64,000 nt of DNA from Vibrio palustris (lineage in GTDB: Bacteria > Pseudomonadota > Gammaproteobacteria > Enterobacterales > Vibrionaceae): NCBI RefSeq assembly GCF_024346995.1, contig NZ_AP024887.1, forward strand, positions 1,860,001-1,924,000. The letters are read 5' to 3'. Under the pieces are notes generated by a model that saw nothing but the letters and a program-made list of their open reading frames with translations, searched no databases and was not told the origin of the DNA. Made by a program: the position numbers and the translations under genes. This document shows, in pieces, positions 8,208 through 17,217 of this stretch. Positions within the stretch are counted from its first letter, which is position 1, and every line of letters starts with the position of its first letter.

Positions 8208-9740
8208 TCAGTTGGGTTTAATCCCTAATTTTTTTCCCATACGGTACAAGTTACCGCGGTCCATTTGTAAAAATAGCGCCGCTTTTGCCCAAACGCCCCC
8301 TGTTTTTGCTAACGCATGCTCTATCAACTCCCGTTGATAGCACTCCACCAGCTCGCGTAACGGTTGGCTTTCTGCCGGTAAATTAAATGATGTTGTTTTG
8401 ACATCATCCATAAATAACGATGCGTCAAAATGACTGAGCATAATCGTGTTTTCACCTTGTCGAATCGCATGTAACGCAGCTCGTGTTAAGGCGTGCTCCA
8501 GTTCTCGTACATTGCCATACCAAGGTAAGGATTCGATTTGATGAAGCACCTTAGGGTGAACATGTAGATTTGGCGCATTAAACTGCTGGCGCACTTTTTC
8601 CAATAAATAGCCAGTTAATACCGGAATGTCGCCATCACGCTCTCGTAAAGGAGGGACTTGAATCGGGAATACATTCAAGCGATGAAAAAGATCCACGCGG
8701 AATCGCCCCGCCGCCACTTCCTGTTCTAACTGACGATTAGTGGCCGCAATAATGCGTACATTGACGAGCAAATGCTGATCACTCCCCACCCGTTGCAATT
8801 CACCTTGTTGGATCACACGCAGCAATTTGGCTTGTAAGATGAGTGGCAATTCGCCTACTTCATCAAGAAAAATCGTGCCGCCATCAGCAAGTTCAAACTT
8901 ACCTGCTCGTTGGCTATTGGCACCTGTAAATGCACCTTTGACATGCCCAAATAATTCACTCTCGGCAAGGCCTTCCGGTAGCGCGGCGCAATTGACATAA
9001 ATCATGGGTTTATCTCGGCGATGTGACTGTGCATGTACCGCATGGGTAACCAGTTCTTTCCCCGTCCCCGTTTCCCCCGTGATTAAGACGGAAAAATCAG
9101 ACTGGGCAACCGTGGCAATATTATTACGCAGTTGCTGCATTTGCACACTTCCCCCCACCATTTCACCGTGCTGAGAACGGGCTTGTTGAATCAGGGTTTG
9201 GGTCACGCTTTTTTGTTTCTGATTTTGTGCTTTCAGTGCTTTTAATTGAGAAATATTGCGTAGCATCGCCGCGGTGAGCGCTGCAAATGTTTCAATCTCA
9301 ATCATATCAATGGTATCAAACGCGCCTACCGCTAACGCATCAATCGTTAACACGCCAACCAACTGCTCTTCAACATACAAGCTCACTCCCATACAATCAT
9401 GAACGTCAATACAGTGTTCAACGGTCAGAAGCGCTCCGTCAAAAGGATCAGGCAGCGTGCAGTCAGCGGCAAAACGAACAGGTTCTCGGCTATGAATAAT
9501 CGCATCTAAGCGCGGATGATTGTTAGGAAAATAACGCCGCCCTAATACCGAGCTGGATAGCCCTTGCTGCGCGACAGGGACAAGAAAACCTTCTTCATCG
9601 AAAATAAAGAGACAACTCGCATCACAGGGAAAGACCTGAGCCACACCGTCAATAAGATATTGATATTGCTCCTTATAAGAGCGATTAGAACTTAAGTTTA
9701 ATGCAATATTAAGCAGTACTTGATTTACGCCCATCGTCAT
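8208..9740 (-). CDS. norR: NorR-type NO-responsive sigma-54 activator (hcp-linked)
   Basis: NorR binds NO at a mononuclear iron in its GAF domain and then activates sigma-54 promoters. The ~510-residue protein has three parts. The GAF domain (~20-180) carries the motifs that hold the iron-binding residues in E. coli Nor[29 protein letters not shown] and LTIDA. The AAA+ domain (~200-430) has Walker A GETGTGKE, an intact GAFTGA loop, and the Walker B region [12 protein letters not shown]. The C-terminal Fis-type helix-turn-helix ends [13 protein letters not shown]. The start is uncertain (GTG 9755, ATG 9740 or ATG 9734); 9740 is chosen because GGAAGG precedes it. It lies upstream of hcp on the same strand and is a paralogue of the gene at 47826-49364. 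Confidence 0.92.
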   Translation of the reverse strand: MTMGVNQVLLNIALNLSSNRSYKEQYQYLIDGVAQVFPCDASCLFIFDEEGFLVPVAQQGLSSSVLGRRYFPNNHPRLDAIIHSREPVRFAADCTLPDPFDGALLTVEHCIDVHDCMGVSLYVEEQLVGVLTIDALAVGAFDTIDMIEIETFAALTAAMLRNISQLKALKAQNQKQKSVTQTLIQQARSQHGEMVGGSVQMQQLRNNIATVAQSDFSVLITGETGTGKELVTHAVHAQSHRRDKPMIYVNCAALPEGLAESELFGHVKGAFTGANSQRAGKFELADGGTIFLDEVGELPLILQAKLLRVIQQGELQRVGSDQHLLVNVRIIAATNRQLEQEVAAGRFRVDLFHRLNVFPIQVPPLRERDGDIPVLTGYLLEKVRQQFNAPNLHVHPKVLHQIESLPWYGNVRELEHALTRAALHAIRQGENTIMLSHFDASLFMDDVKTTSFNLPAESQPLRELVECYQRELIEHALAKTGGVWAKAALFLQMDRGNLYRMGKKLGIKPN

Positions 9741-10197
9741 ATCGCCTTCCCTCACAATAGCCTGAATGGCGTCATGCTAGCAATTTGATGATATTTGCAC
9801 ATCGAAAGTTGCGAGAAATGACTGTTTTATTGATAACGATCAACTGCGTAATCACAACTCGATTAGAGACGTCTCGGCATTCTCACTTTGAGAGCGGCTC
9901 CAAAGCCGGCATCGCGTCGTCCAGTCAACCATCACCGACTGGTTAGGAGCACCACCCGATAATATTGACTCTATCGACCTCACAACCAGAACAAAAAATA
10001 ATATCTTTAATTATTAAACAATAACCATATAGCTGCGTATTTAGCTACACTCAAAGGTGTTCACCTTAGCGTATGAGTATTGAGCCGATTCGGTTACTCT
10101 CTGGGAGAAGAATCATAGCCTTTGCGTTTTTATGAACAATGATAAACACTCTCTCGCAATGGCAGTGATTCCGTAATTACGTATAGAAGGAAGTTTA
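9741..10197. other. Intergenic region between divergent norR and the 5'-nucleotidase-like gene
   Basis: About 450 bases without a convincing gene. It must contain promoters for both divergent transcripts. A GAAGGAAG Shine-Dalgarno-like stretch sits just before 10198. I looked for a cyclic-di-GMP riboswitch, because the downstream operon encodes a diguanylate cyclase, and did not find one. Confidence 0.5.
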
Positions 10198-11706
10198 ATG
10201 GTAAGTCATACAGTTAAACTATTAATGTTACTGTGTTTGTCTTTCACAACATCGGTCAGTGCCGCGACACAACAGATAACGATTGTTTATACAGGATACC
10301 TTAATCACATTACCAGCCCGCAAGGTAGTTACGCGCAACTCGCAACATTACTTAGAACCTATCGTCAGCAAGAACCAACGCTGTTTTTATTTGGTGGGTC
10401 TAGCCTTGCGCCTAGTTTGATGTCATCACTGGATCGCGGCGCTCATATTATCGATTTGCTCAACGACTTAGAACCCAATGCGATGGCTGTCGCCGATAGA
10501 GAGTTTACTTTTTCTATCGATGAACTGTCTCTTCGCGCTTATGAAGCGGCATTTCCAATGGTATTAAGCAATGTGACCGATACATTGACAGAAAAGAACC
10601 ATATTGATGGTATAGAGCGTAGTCTCATCATAAAGAAAAATGGCATAAAAATTGGTATTCTTGCTTCTGACCATTCCAGCGACTTCTCCGGTTACGCATT
10701 ATCACGCCTACACGTCGATGATGGAAAGGCAGTCATTACCCAGCAAGCACAAGCCCTTCGTCAGCAAGGTGCCCAACTCGTTATATTAATGGCACATAAA
10801 AATACCCCGCACCGCCAGTCTCTACTCAACGACTCTGTCGTTGATATTATTTTAAGACAAAACCCCTTTATAGATTCCCACACTCGCTCTCAGCCGAGCC
10901 CTATTGATAGCGATGTGTTTATCAATAAACCTAATACCGCTGCTGCTATCACGATAACCTGGCCCCGAGCGCAACCTGAGCAATATTCGATAACCACGCA
11001 AATGGTTCCCCTAGCCGAGTTGCCAGCAGACCCGTTCATACAACAACAAGTGAAAGATTACAGTCGCCGTTTTTCCATACTGTTTAATCAACCGTTGACT
11101 CAACTTACCTCGTCATTAGACCTACATAGAAGCGCAGTTAGAACGTCTGAAAATGCCTTTGGTAATGTTGTTACAGATGCCATGCGTATCGGCAGTCATA
11201 GCGACATCGCCTTGATTAATGGTGGAACTATCCGTACAAATAAGACGTATCCCTCTGGATATCATTTAACTTATGGTGATGTTCTGGCCGCGTTATCGTA
11301 TCGCGATCATATACAAATATTGAAAATAACCGGACAGCAACTCCAAGACGCATTAGAAAACGGGGTTAGCAAAGTCGGCCATGTTGAAGGAACTGGCGCA
11401 TTTCCGCAGGTGTCAGGCATGAGTTTTCATGTCGATTTTTCTAAGCCTAAAGGCAAACGGATAAGCCAACTACTGATTCACGATAAAGCTGTACAATTGG
11501 ACCAAGACTATACACTGGCAACTTCGGATTTCTTAAGGGAAGGCGGAGATGGTTATACGTCTTTTATGCATGCTGAAACGGTTGCGTTTAGTCAGCAAGC
11601 TACGCCACTTATCTCTGATGTCGTCATTAATTTTTTGCGCCGTAAACCAACATTATCCGCTCCCCAAACGCGGCGTATATTTATAAAGGGAGCTAACCAT
11701 GACTAA
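10198..11706 (+). CDS. 5'-nucleotidase (UshA)-like periplasmic protein with degenerate metal site
   Basis: The 502-residue protein has a signal peptide (LLMLLCLSFTTSVSA-A) and the two-domain layout of UshA/CpdB-type nucleotidases. The C-terminal substrate-binding domain (~300-490) is well kept: RTSENAFGNVVTDAMR, IALINGGTIRTN, VSGMSFHVDF, and DFLREGGDGYTSF. The N-terminal metallophosphatase domain keeps its layout, but the metal motifs are altered. The usual GGD reads GGS, the usual GNHEFD position reads ADREFT, and no clear HxH motif is seen. It may be a binding protein rather than an active enzyme. Its stop overlaps the start of a membrane diguanylate cyclase by 8 bases, so the two are probably made together. 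The start is supported by GAAGGAAG eight bases upstream. Confidence 0.8.
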   Translation: MVSHTVKLLMLLCLSFTTSVSAATQQITIVYTGYLNHITSPQGSYAQLATLLRTYRQQEPTLFLFGGSSLAPSLMSSLDRGAHIIDLLNDLEPNAMAVADREFTFSIDELSLRAYEAAFPMVLSNVTDTLTEKNHIDGIERSLIIKKNGIKIGILASDHSSDFSGYALSRLHVDDGKAVITQQAQALRQQGAQLVILMAHKNTPHRQSLLNDSVVDIILRQNPFIDSHTRSQPSPIDSDVFINKPNTAAAITITWPRAQPEQYSITTQMVPLAELPADPFIQQQVKDYSRRFSILFNQPLTQLTSSLDLHRSAVRTSENAFGNVVTDAMRIGSHSDIALINGGTIRTNKTYPSGYHLTYGDVLAALSYRDHIQILKITGQQLQDALENGVSKVGHVEGTGAFPQVSGMSFHVDFSKPKGKRISQLLIHDKAVQLDQDYTLATSDFLREGGDGYTSFMHAETVAFSQQATPLISDVVINFLRRKPTLSAPQTRRIFIKGANHD

Positions 11707-13360
11707 GAAAACTACCGCTAACGGCGACGTGAGCTCTCCCCCAAAATATTACTCATTAGCCAGTATCATCAATATTGGTATTGTCACTTTTATTTGTGCC
11801 ATTTTGGCATTATCACTGGCGACTTACTCCAAATTAAAAACGTTTGAAAATACAATAACCAAGATCAGTGAACAGTCTCTCCCTAATGTTATTCATTCCG
11901 GAAACTTATATGCCTATATGAATTCATTAAGAGGTAAGACTGAGCAATTAACCATGGCAAATTCAGAAGCCATGCGCAGAATTGCAATGGGCGGGATTGA
12001 ACAACAAATTTCTCAAGCCTATGCCAATGACCAAGCGGGAACAAAAGACTCTTACAATCGTTCGCAATTAGCGTTATTCCAACAAGAAATTGTTATTTTG
12101 GACGAATTAGTCGTAAAAAAACTCACCATTAAAGCGCATTTATCTCAGCAACAAAAGATTATGTATCAAGTTCGTGATGATCTTTGTGACTATATTGATA
12201 AATTATCAAACACTCACCAAGACACACCATGGAAAATGACTTTCGCCAATATCATTATGCTAACAGGCGAATTACTAACGGTTGAAGATATTAATCTTAT
12301 TCGTCAGCAACGTAAAAAATTGCGATCTCAATTTCATGAGTTAAACACAATTATCGATGAGCATAACGTTGCATTAACCCCGCAGAAACAAGAAGATATA
12401 CATACACTGCACGATGTTATTTTAGCGCCTGAAACTGGTATCATCGCCTTGCGTATCGCCCAACTTAAATTGGTCAGTAAGGTACGGAGTCGCGGTAACT
12501 TTGTCAGTAACTTAATATCGGATTACGCGCGGCTCACCGAATTTCAATCTTTCTTAATGAATTCCACGGTCACGTCTGATGCATCTAAAACTTCATTTTT
12601 AGTAAGAAAACAGATTGAGCACGCAAGTTTAACGTTCTTAAGTATATTTATTGGCTATATTGGTTTCGCTATTTTCATTCACTACTTTATCATCAAGCGG
12701 CTGAAAAAATTGCGAAATCAAGTTCAGCAACGCAGAAAAGATCCGCAACAAGATATAACGATTACAGGACATGATGAAATCACTCAACTTGCGCAAAGTT
12801 TTGAGCTTTACGCGAGCACCATCGAAAAACAAACCGCCACATTAAAGGATATGACGCAGAAGGACCCACTGACCGGAATCGCGAATCGACGAGCGTTTGA
12901 TGAATACTACGGTCATATTGCGAATTTATGTCAACGACAGCAACAGTCACTTGCGATAATGATACTAGATGTGGATTATTTTAAACAATTTAATGATAAT
13001 TATGGCCATGTGGACGGAGACCGCTGTTTACAGCAGGTCGCAAACATTCTGTCTGCGCAGCTATCTCGTCAATCCGATTTTGTCGCACGTTACGGTGGCG
13101 AAGAGTTCATTATATTATTGCCTGACACGTCACAAGAAGGGGCAAAAACCGTTGCGAATAATATCTTAGCGGCTATCAATCAGGCCCAAATACCACACTT
13201 ATTTAGCCAAGTCGCTCAACATCTGACGATCAGTATTGGTATTTCAGTTAGCCATACTATTAATACGCACCTCGTCATACCTACAACCGAGGAGGCAGAC
13301 CAAGCGCTTTATCAAGCAAAAGGAAACGGCCGAAACCGATGGGAAATGTATTCTAACTAA
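11699..13360 (+). CDS. Membrane diguanylate cyclase with periplasmic sensor domain
   Basis: The 553-residue protein should make cyclic di-GMP. It has TM1 at ~20-45, a mostly helical periplasmic domain ~45-300, TM2 at ~305-328, a HAMP/linker segment, and a GGDEF domain ~380-553. The GGDEF domain carries DPLTGIANRRAFDEY, DVDYFKQFNDNYGH and the active-site motif GGEEF. An RxxD (RQSD) sits five residues before GGEEF, so the product-inhibition I-site looks intact. The periplasmic domain has no similarity I recognise. The gene overlaps the 5'-nucleotidase-like gene, suggesting that the periplasmic partner presents a ligand to this sensor (inference). Confidence 0.88.
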   Translation: MTKKTTANGDVSSPPKYYSLASIINIGIVTFICAILALSLATYSKLKTFENTITKISEQSLPNVIHSGNLYAYMNSLRGKTEQLTMANSEAMRRIAMGGIEQQISQAYANDQAGTKDSYNRSQLALFQQEIVILDELVVKKLTIKAHLSQQQKIMYQVRDDLCDYIDKLSNTHQDTPWKMTFANIIMLTGELLTVEDINLIRQQRKKLRSQFHELNTIIDEHNVALTPQKQEDIHTLHDVILAPETGIIALRIAQLKLVSKVRSRGNFVSNLISDYARLTEFQSFLMNSTVTSDASKTSFLVRKQIEHASLTFLSIFIGYIGFAIFIHYFIIKRLKKLRNQVQQRRKDPQQDITITGHDEITQLAQSFELYASTIEKQTATLKDMTQKDPLTGIANRRAFDEYYGHIANLCQRQQQSLAIMILDVDYFKQFNDNYGHVDGDRCLQQVANILSAQLSRQSDFVARYGGEEFIILLPDTSQEGAKTVANNILAAINQAQIPHLFSQVAQHLTISIGISVSHTINTHLVIPTTEEADQALYQAKGNGRNRWEMYSN

Positions 13361-13598
13361 ATTCGGTAGCTTGGATAAAATAAAAAATGTCTTTATATCG
13401 ACATGACATTTAAGCCAATATATTAACTCAAAAATTAATGAATATAATAAGTTTATCATTAAATTTTTCCGCCTAGTTTGTGACTTAACACTCCCTATTT
13501 CCCCTTCAAGCAATTTGATAAGCTTATAAACCCTTCCTAAACTAAAATTTATACTTACCTGTCACCCAGTTTGAACATCGACCGAACATGAGGCCGCT

Positions 13599-15638
13599 AT
13601 GAGAATACACTCCATTCGCTTAAAAATGATGCTTCCTATCATTTTATTGGCACTACTGCTTTTAGGGCTATTCATTTTTATGCAGGCATTACTAAAATAT
13701 GAAAGTGATGCAATGAAGACACAGACTCAGTCTTATTTTGAAGCAATCGCAGTCGTTCTAAACGCTGATAGAGATATTTATCAAGCGCGCCTCGCTCAAG
13801 CTGAAATGCTCACTGACTATGGGGATAAAGCTGAACAGCAAAAAACATTCGAAGAAAATGCGCAGCAAGTATACGACCGTTTTCACAAATATCGTAAGTT
13901 CTTGGAAGACGAACCTGAACTACTCGCGCCATTTAGTGATTTTGATACGTTATATCAAACTTGGGTAAATAGGAGTAAAGATGTCACAAGTGGCTATCAA
14001 TCAAAAATTCATGTTGATCAACAGTTTGATACGATAAACGCTAAATTTAGAACGTTGAGAAATATGCTCGATGAAATGGAAGCACAATTACGTAAAACAG
14101 TTAATAACTGGCAAGCCTCTGATACGCCAGTACAACCAGTTGTAATGGATCGATATTTAAATGCTATTGCCAAAGTTCTCAACGCGGATCGAGATATGTA
14201 TCAAGCTAGGCTGGCACAACAAGATATTCTATCCAACATTGGCGATTATCAACAAAACAAACATTTATTCGATGAAAACGCATTACAAGCAATCACTCGC
14301 GTTCGCTCTTTTCAGTCTTTAATGCAAAATGCTCCAGGCTATATCAATGACTATGATGAATTTAACGATCTCTTTACGGAGTGGCTTAATCAAAGTCTGA
14401 TACTGCTCAAGTCCGATGAATTCGGACAATCAGTAGAGCGTTACGACACCCTCATATCCGCTGATAAAGCATTTAATAATATCCGTGATCTGTTAGATAA
14501 AGCGGGCGAAACCGTACGACAACACGGACGTAAAATGGAACAAGAAGTCGTCAATACGACTGAACGTATCCAAAATATAGCGATTGTGATCATTATCGTC
14601 GGCTTTATCTTTGCATTTGGTTTAGGTTATATCGTACCGAAGAAAATTACTAACAATGTGAAAAGCTTATCTAAACGCATCAAAGAAATATCGGAAGGCG
14701 ATGGTGACCTTACGGCAAGAATTAACTCAGAGGCTAAAGATGAACTCGGAGACTTATCGGCGCAATTTGATGGCTTCTTAGATAACTTACAAGGCACTAT
14801 GCGTGTCGTTAAACAAAAAAGTGCGGCATTGGGCGAATCGACTCAACAACTCGATAAAGTAGCTCACTCGGTGAGTGGCATTACCAAAGTCTTGGCGAAT
14901 TCCTGTGATTCAATTGTGACAGCCGCCAATGAAATGTCTATGTCGACGGATCAAATGGCAAACGTGGCTAGTAATACATCAGAAGAATCCAACAAATCTT
15001 CTGAGAATATCGAGCAAGGTCGTCAAGCCATTAACTCTTCGCATACCACGATAGAATCATTAGTCGGTAACATTGAAATCACAATGACCAAAGCCGAAGA
15101 GCTTGAGAAAAATACGCAATCTATTTATTCCGTACTCGAAGTCATTCGCGGTATTTCTGAACAAACTAACCTCTTGGCGCTGAATGCCGCCATTGAAGCA
15201 GCGCGAGCCGGAGAGTTTGGCCGCGGTTTTGCTGTTGTCGCCGACGAAGTTCGCACTCTAGCGACACAAACAGGGGAAAGCACCAATAAAATAGAAGAAA
15301 TGATAAATCAATTTACTCAGAGCGTGAATGACGCCTTTGATGCAATTAAAATGAGTAAAGGCAACGCGACTGATGCGGCAAGCAACTTTGATAATGTGAT
15401 TGCGGTATTTGATGCGTTGAATACATCGCTCAACGCGGTACGTGATTTATCTGAACAAACGGCACTATCCACCAATGAGCAATCTGAAGTGTCCAATGAA
15501 ATTAGTAGAAACTTAGTCAATATGAAAGATCAAACAGATGGGGTTAATGATGCGGCCGGCAATATTCGCACGCAATTTACAGCGCTTAACCAGCTTTATC
15601 ATGAGCTCGATGATCAAGTATCTAAATTCAAAGTTTAA
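13599..15638 (+). CDS. Methyl-accepting chemotaxis protein with duplicated helical sensor
   Basis: The 679-residue chemoreceptor has TM1 at ~11-32, a helical periplasmic domain ~35-320, TM2 at ~324-343, HAMP, and a cytoplasmic signalling domain. The conserved hairpin tip reads [20 protein letters not shown], then [16 protein letters not shown]. The periplasmic domain contains two copies of one unit. [13 protein letters not shown] at ~55-67 returns as [13 protein letters not shown] at ~195-207, each followed by a similar FDENA/FEENA and F.DF/Y.EF segment, so the period is about 140 residues. This matches a helical bimodular (HBM-like) arrangement, where the two halves may bind separate ligands. 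No ligand can be named. Confidence 0.9.
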   Translation: MRIHSIRLKMMLPIILLALLLLGLFIFMQALLKYESDAMKTQTQSYFEAIAVVLNADRDIYQARLAQAEMLTDYGDKAEQQKTFEENAQQVYDRFHKYRKFLEDEPELLAPFSDFDTLYQTWVNRSKDVTSGYQSKIHVDQQFDTINAKFRTLRNMLDEMEAQLRKTVNNWQASDTPVQPVVMDRYLNAIAKVLNADRDMYQARLAQQDILSNIGDYQQNKHLFDENALQAITRVRSFQSLMQNAPGYINDYDEFNDLFTEWLNQSLILLKSDEFGQSVERYDTLISADKAFNNIRDLLDKAGETVRQHGRKMEQEVVNTTERIQNIAIVIIIVGFIFAFGLGYIVPKKITNNVKSLSKRIKEISEGDGDLTARINSEAKDELGDLSAQFDGFLDNLQGTMRVVKQKSAALGESTQQLDKVAHSVSGITKVLANSCDSIVTAANEMSMSTDQMANVASNTSEESNKSSENIEQGRQAINSSHTTIESLVGNIEITMTKAEELEKNTQSIYSVLEVIRGISEQTNLLALNAAIEAARAGEFGRGFAVVADEVRTLATQTGESTNKIEEMINQFTQSVNDAFDAIKMSKGNATDAASNFDNVIAVFDALNTSLNAVRDLSEQTALSTNEQSEVSNEISRNLVNMKDQTDGVNDAAGNIRTQFTALNQLYHELDDQVSKFKV

Positions 15639-15660
15639 CTAAAGATTCAATGTCGTTTTT

Positions 15661-15695
15661 AAGTAGGTCATCACTCTAGATGACCTACTTTTTTA
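15661..15695 (+). terminator. Intrinsic terminator after the chemoreceptor gene
   Basis: Hairpin arms AAGTAGGTCAT and ATGACCTACTT are followed by a long T-rich tract. It lies between the convergent chemoreceptor and porin genes. Confidence 0.9.
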
Positions 15696-15714
15696 TTTTT
15701 TACAATAGCTTATG

Positions 15715-16854
15715 TTAGTAATCGATTTGAAATTCTATTTGTGTCGACTCTTCACCATGTGAGGTAAATACATGGCCCGCCCACATACGCATTTGCGGGT
15801 GGAACCAGTAATACACTTGGGGAACAAATTGATCACTAAACTCATCATGTGAAGCGGTGACAGCCGCTCCCCACCCTTCAATGTTCTCTGGAAAATATTC
15901 ATAAGTTGCAGAGGCTGAAAAGCCCAAACCGCCTTTGGTATATCCACGCTCACGTATTTCTCGTTTAGTTTCTCCGTCTTCGCGTTCTGAATAAGCCAAG
16001 ACTGAGCCAAACCGACCATTCATACCAAACTGTTTATAACCAGATAATGAGTAAGTGTATAAGTCATCACTATGGCGATTAAAGTCAGTATCGGATTTAA
16101 TATCTTTACTTTGATCAACGTTACCGATAATGGTTTTTTGATAGCCATTATTTAACGAGGGCTGCCCATTATGCACGGAGGCATAAATACCATAAGAGTC
16201 TGGATAAAAAGGGTAAATATTCGCGGTTTGGTAACCAATATCGATACCGACGATATCCGAGTTACGATCGTAGCTGGTATGTACAAATAGATTGTTTGAG
16301 AAAAAGTTTTTATAAATGATTTTACCGGCATTTTTACCGCCCGCTTCTCCTTGAATATTAAATTGACCATGCATACCAATATCTGCGGCAAAAATAGCCC
16401 AGTTAGAGGTATGTTTAGCATAGGCAATCGAGCCATATTTGTTTGACTCAATACCAAAAATCAAGTTTTCCCAAGCTGCATCTTCATCCAAATCATCATA
16501 CGCATTGGTCGTTACACCATCTTCTTGGTTGTAATTTTCACGTGCTTTTAACCAGAAGTCTCCCATGAAACCTAGATCGTCGGTAAACATGGTTTTTCCT
16601 CGTAACCGCAAACTTGCTTCTATTTTGTTGGCATTATGCTCCAGTGACTCTCCCGCAGACGCAGTCGCCTGTAGACGCAAGTTGTAATACCAGCGCGACC
16701 CTTCATCTAAATCGGTAAACTGCTCTAAAGTACTGCCATAATTTGGATCGGAGTAGCTTTCGATCCAGTTGCCATCATCGTGTGGGGCGCTATATGCGCT
16801 AACACTAATACTAGATAATGCTAATAATATTGAGGATGAAAGTAATGTTTTCAT
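15715..16854 (-). CDS. Outer membrane porin-like beta-barrel under RAT antitermination control
   Basis: The 379-residue protein has a signal peptide (SSSILLALSSISVSAYSA) and a body of alternating polar and aromatic strands rich in Tyr/Gly/Asp. It ends EIQFQIDY-type with a terminal aromatic residue, as outer-membrane barrels do. Its strand pattern fits a 14-18-stranded porin. Its leader carries two antiterminator/terminator modules of the bgl/sac/lic kind (see those entries). In E. coli the bgl operon, which is controlled in this way, includes a carbohydrate porin (BglH). I therefore infer uptake of a beta-glucoside or related sugar; the protein itself does not prove the substrate. No phosphotransferase or antiterminator gene is seen in the window. 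Confidence 0.75.
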   Translation of the reverse strand: MKTLLSSSILLALSSISVSAYSAPHDDGNWIESYSDPNYGSTLEQFTDLDEGSRWYYNLRLQATASAGESLEHNANKIEASLRLRGKTMFTDDLGFMGDFWLKARENYNQEDGVTTNAYDDLDEDAAWENLIFGIESNKYGSIAYAKHTSNWAIFAADIGMHGQFNIQGEAGGKNAGKIIYKNFFSNNLFVHTSYDRNSDIVGIDIGYQTANIYPFYPDSYGIYASVHNGQPSLNNGYQKTIIGNVDQSKDIKSDTDFNRHSDDLYTYSLSGYKQFGMNGRFGSVLAYSEREDGETKREIRERGYTKGGLGFSASATYEYFPENIEGWGAAVTASHDEFSDQFVPQVYYWFHPQMRMWAGHVFTSHGEESTQIEFQIDY

Positions 16855-16895
16855 GGGTGGACCTCTGCTTTCACGTTTGTAGGTTTTATAGGAAT

Positions 16896-16940
16896 AAAAA
16901 AACCTGACCCCCCATAGCTTGCGCTATGTGACTTCAGGTT
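16896..16940 (-). terminator. Leader terminator 2 (promoter-distal) of the porin gene
   Basis: On the minus strand, arms AACCTGA and TCAGGTT enclose an inner stem CATAGC/GCTATG with a GCAA tetraloop, and T residues follow. It begins inside the end of RAT 2, so folding of RAT and terminator are mutually exclusive. Confidence 0.85.
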
Positions 16941-16963
16941 TTGCCCTTTTCAGGTAACAATCC
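16937..16963 (-). promoter_or_regulatory. Ribonucleic antiterminator (RAT) 2
   Basis: The minus strand reads GGATTGTTACCTG, then AAA, then AGGGCAAAACC. This matches the RAT elements bound by BglG/SacY/LicT-family antiterminators (pattern GGNTTGTNACTGN...GGCAAAACC). Its 3' end overlaps the 5' arm of terminator 2, the defining arrangement of this regulation. Confidence 0.85.
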
Positions 16964-16983
16964 GGTTTTTATCAGCATAAAAT

Positions 16984-17054
16984 AAAAAGACCCGACACCT
17001 TCCACATGATGAAAACGCTTTATAAAACGCATTATGAGAAGAGTGTCAGGTCTT
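16984..17054 (-). terminator. Leader terminator 1 (promoter-proximal) of the porin gene
   Basis: Minus-strand arms AAGACCTGACAC and GTGTCGGGTCTT (one G-T pair) enclose a long AT-rich insert, and a TTTTT tract follows. The 5' arm overlaps RAT 1. Confidence 0.8.
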
Positions 17055-17076
17055 GCCTGCTAAGCAGTTACAATCC
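17049..17076 (-). promoter_or_regulatory. Ribonucleic antiterminator (RAT) 1
   Basis: The minus strand reads GGATTGTAACTGC, loop TTA, then GCAGGCAAGACC. It agrees even better than RAT 2 with the bgl-type RAT and can form the typical short stem with asymmetric loops. It overlaps the 5' arm of terminator 1 and lies about 10 bases after the predicted transcription start. Confidence 0.88.
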
Positions 17077-17090
17077 TACGCTGTGGAATC

Positions 17091-17119
17091 AACATAAGGT
17101 GAAACCATTTTTACAACAA
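17091..17119 (-). promoter_or_regulatory. Predicted promoter of the porin leader
   Basis: On the minus strand, -35 TTGTTG (17114-17119) and -10 TATGTT (17091-17096) are 17 bases apart, giving a start near 17084, immediately before RAT 1. A TGTGA half-site at 17137-17141 lies near -60, where CRP often binds, but the second half is poor. Confidence 0.5.
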
Positions 17120-17217
17120 GCCACACTCATAAGGAATGTGATTCACTTCTTACCAATATTAATCACTAAGAGTTAAAGGCAGACATTTATCACAGTTATC
17201 TACGCATCCACACACAC

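Noticed and set aside
9741..10197. Possible cyclic-di-GMP riboswitch before the nucleotidase-like/GGDEF operon
   Set aside because: None of the GEMM hallmarks (GGACGCAAAGC-type core and tetraloop receptor) could be found.
17137..17152. CRP site upstream of the porin leader
   Set aside because: Only one half-site (TGTGA) is good, so it is mentioned with the promoter but not listed as a site.
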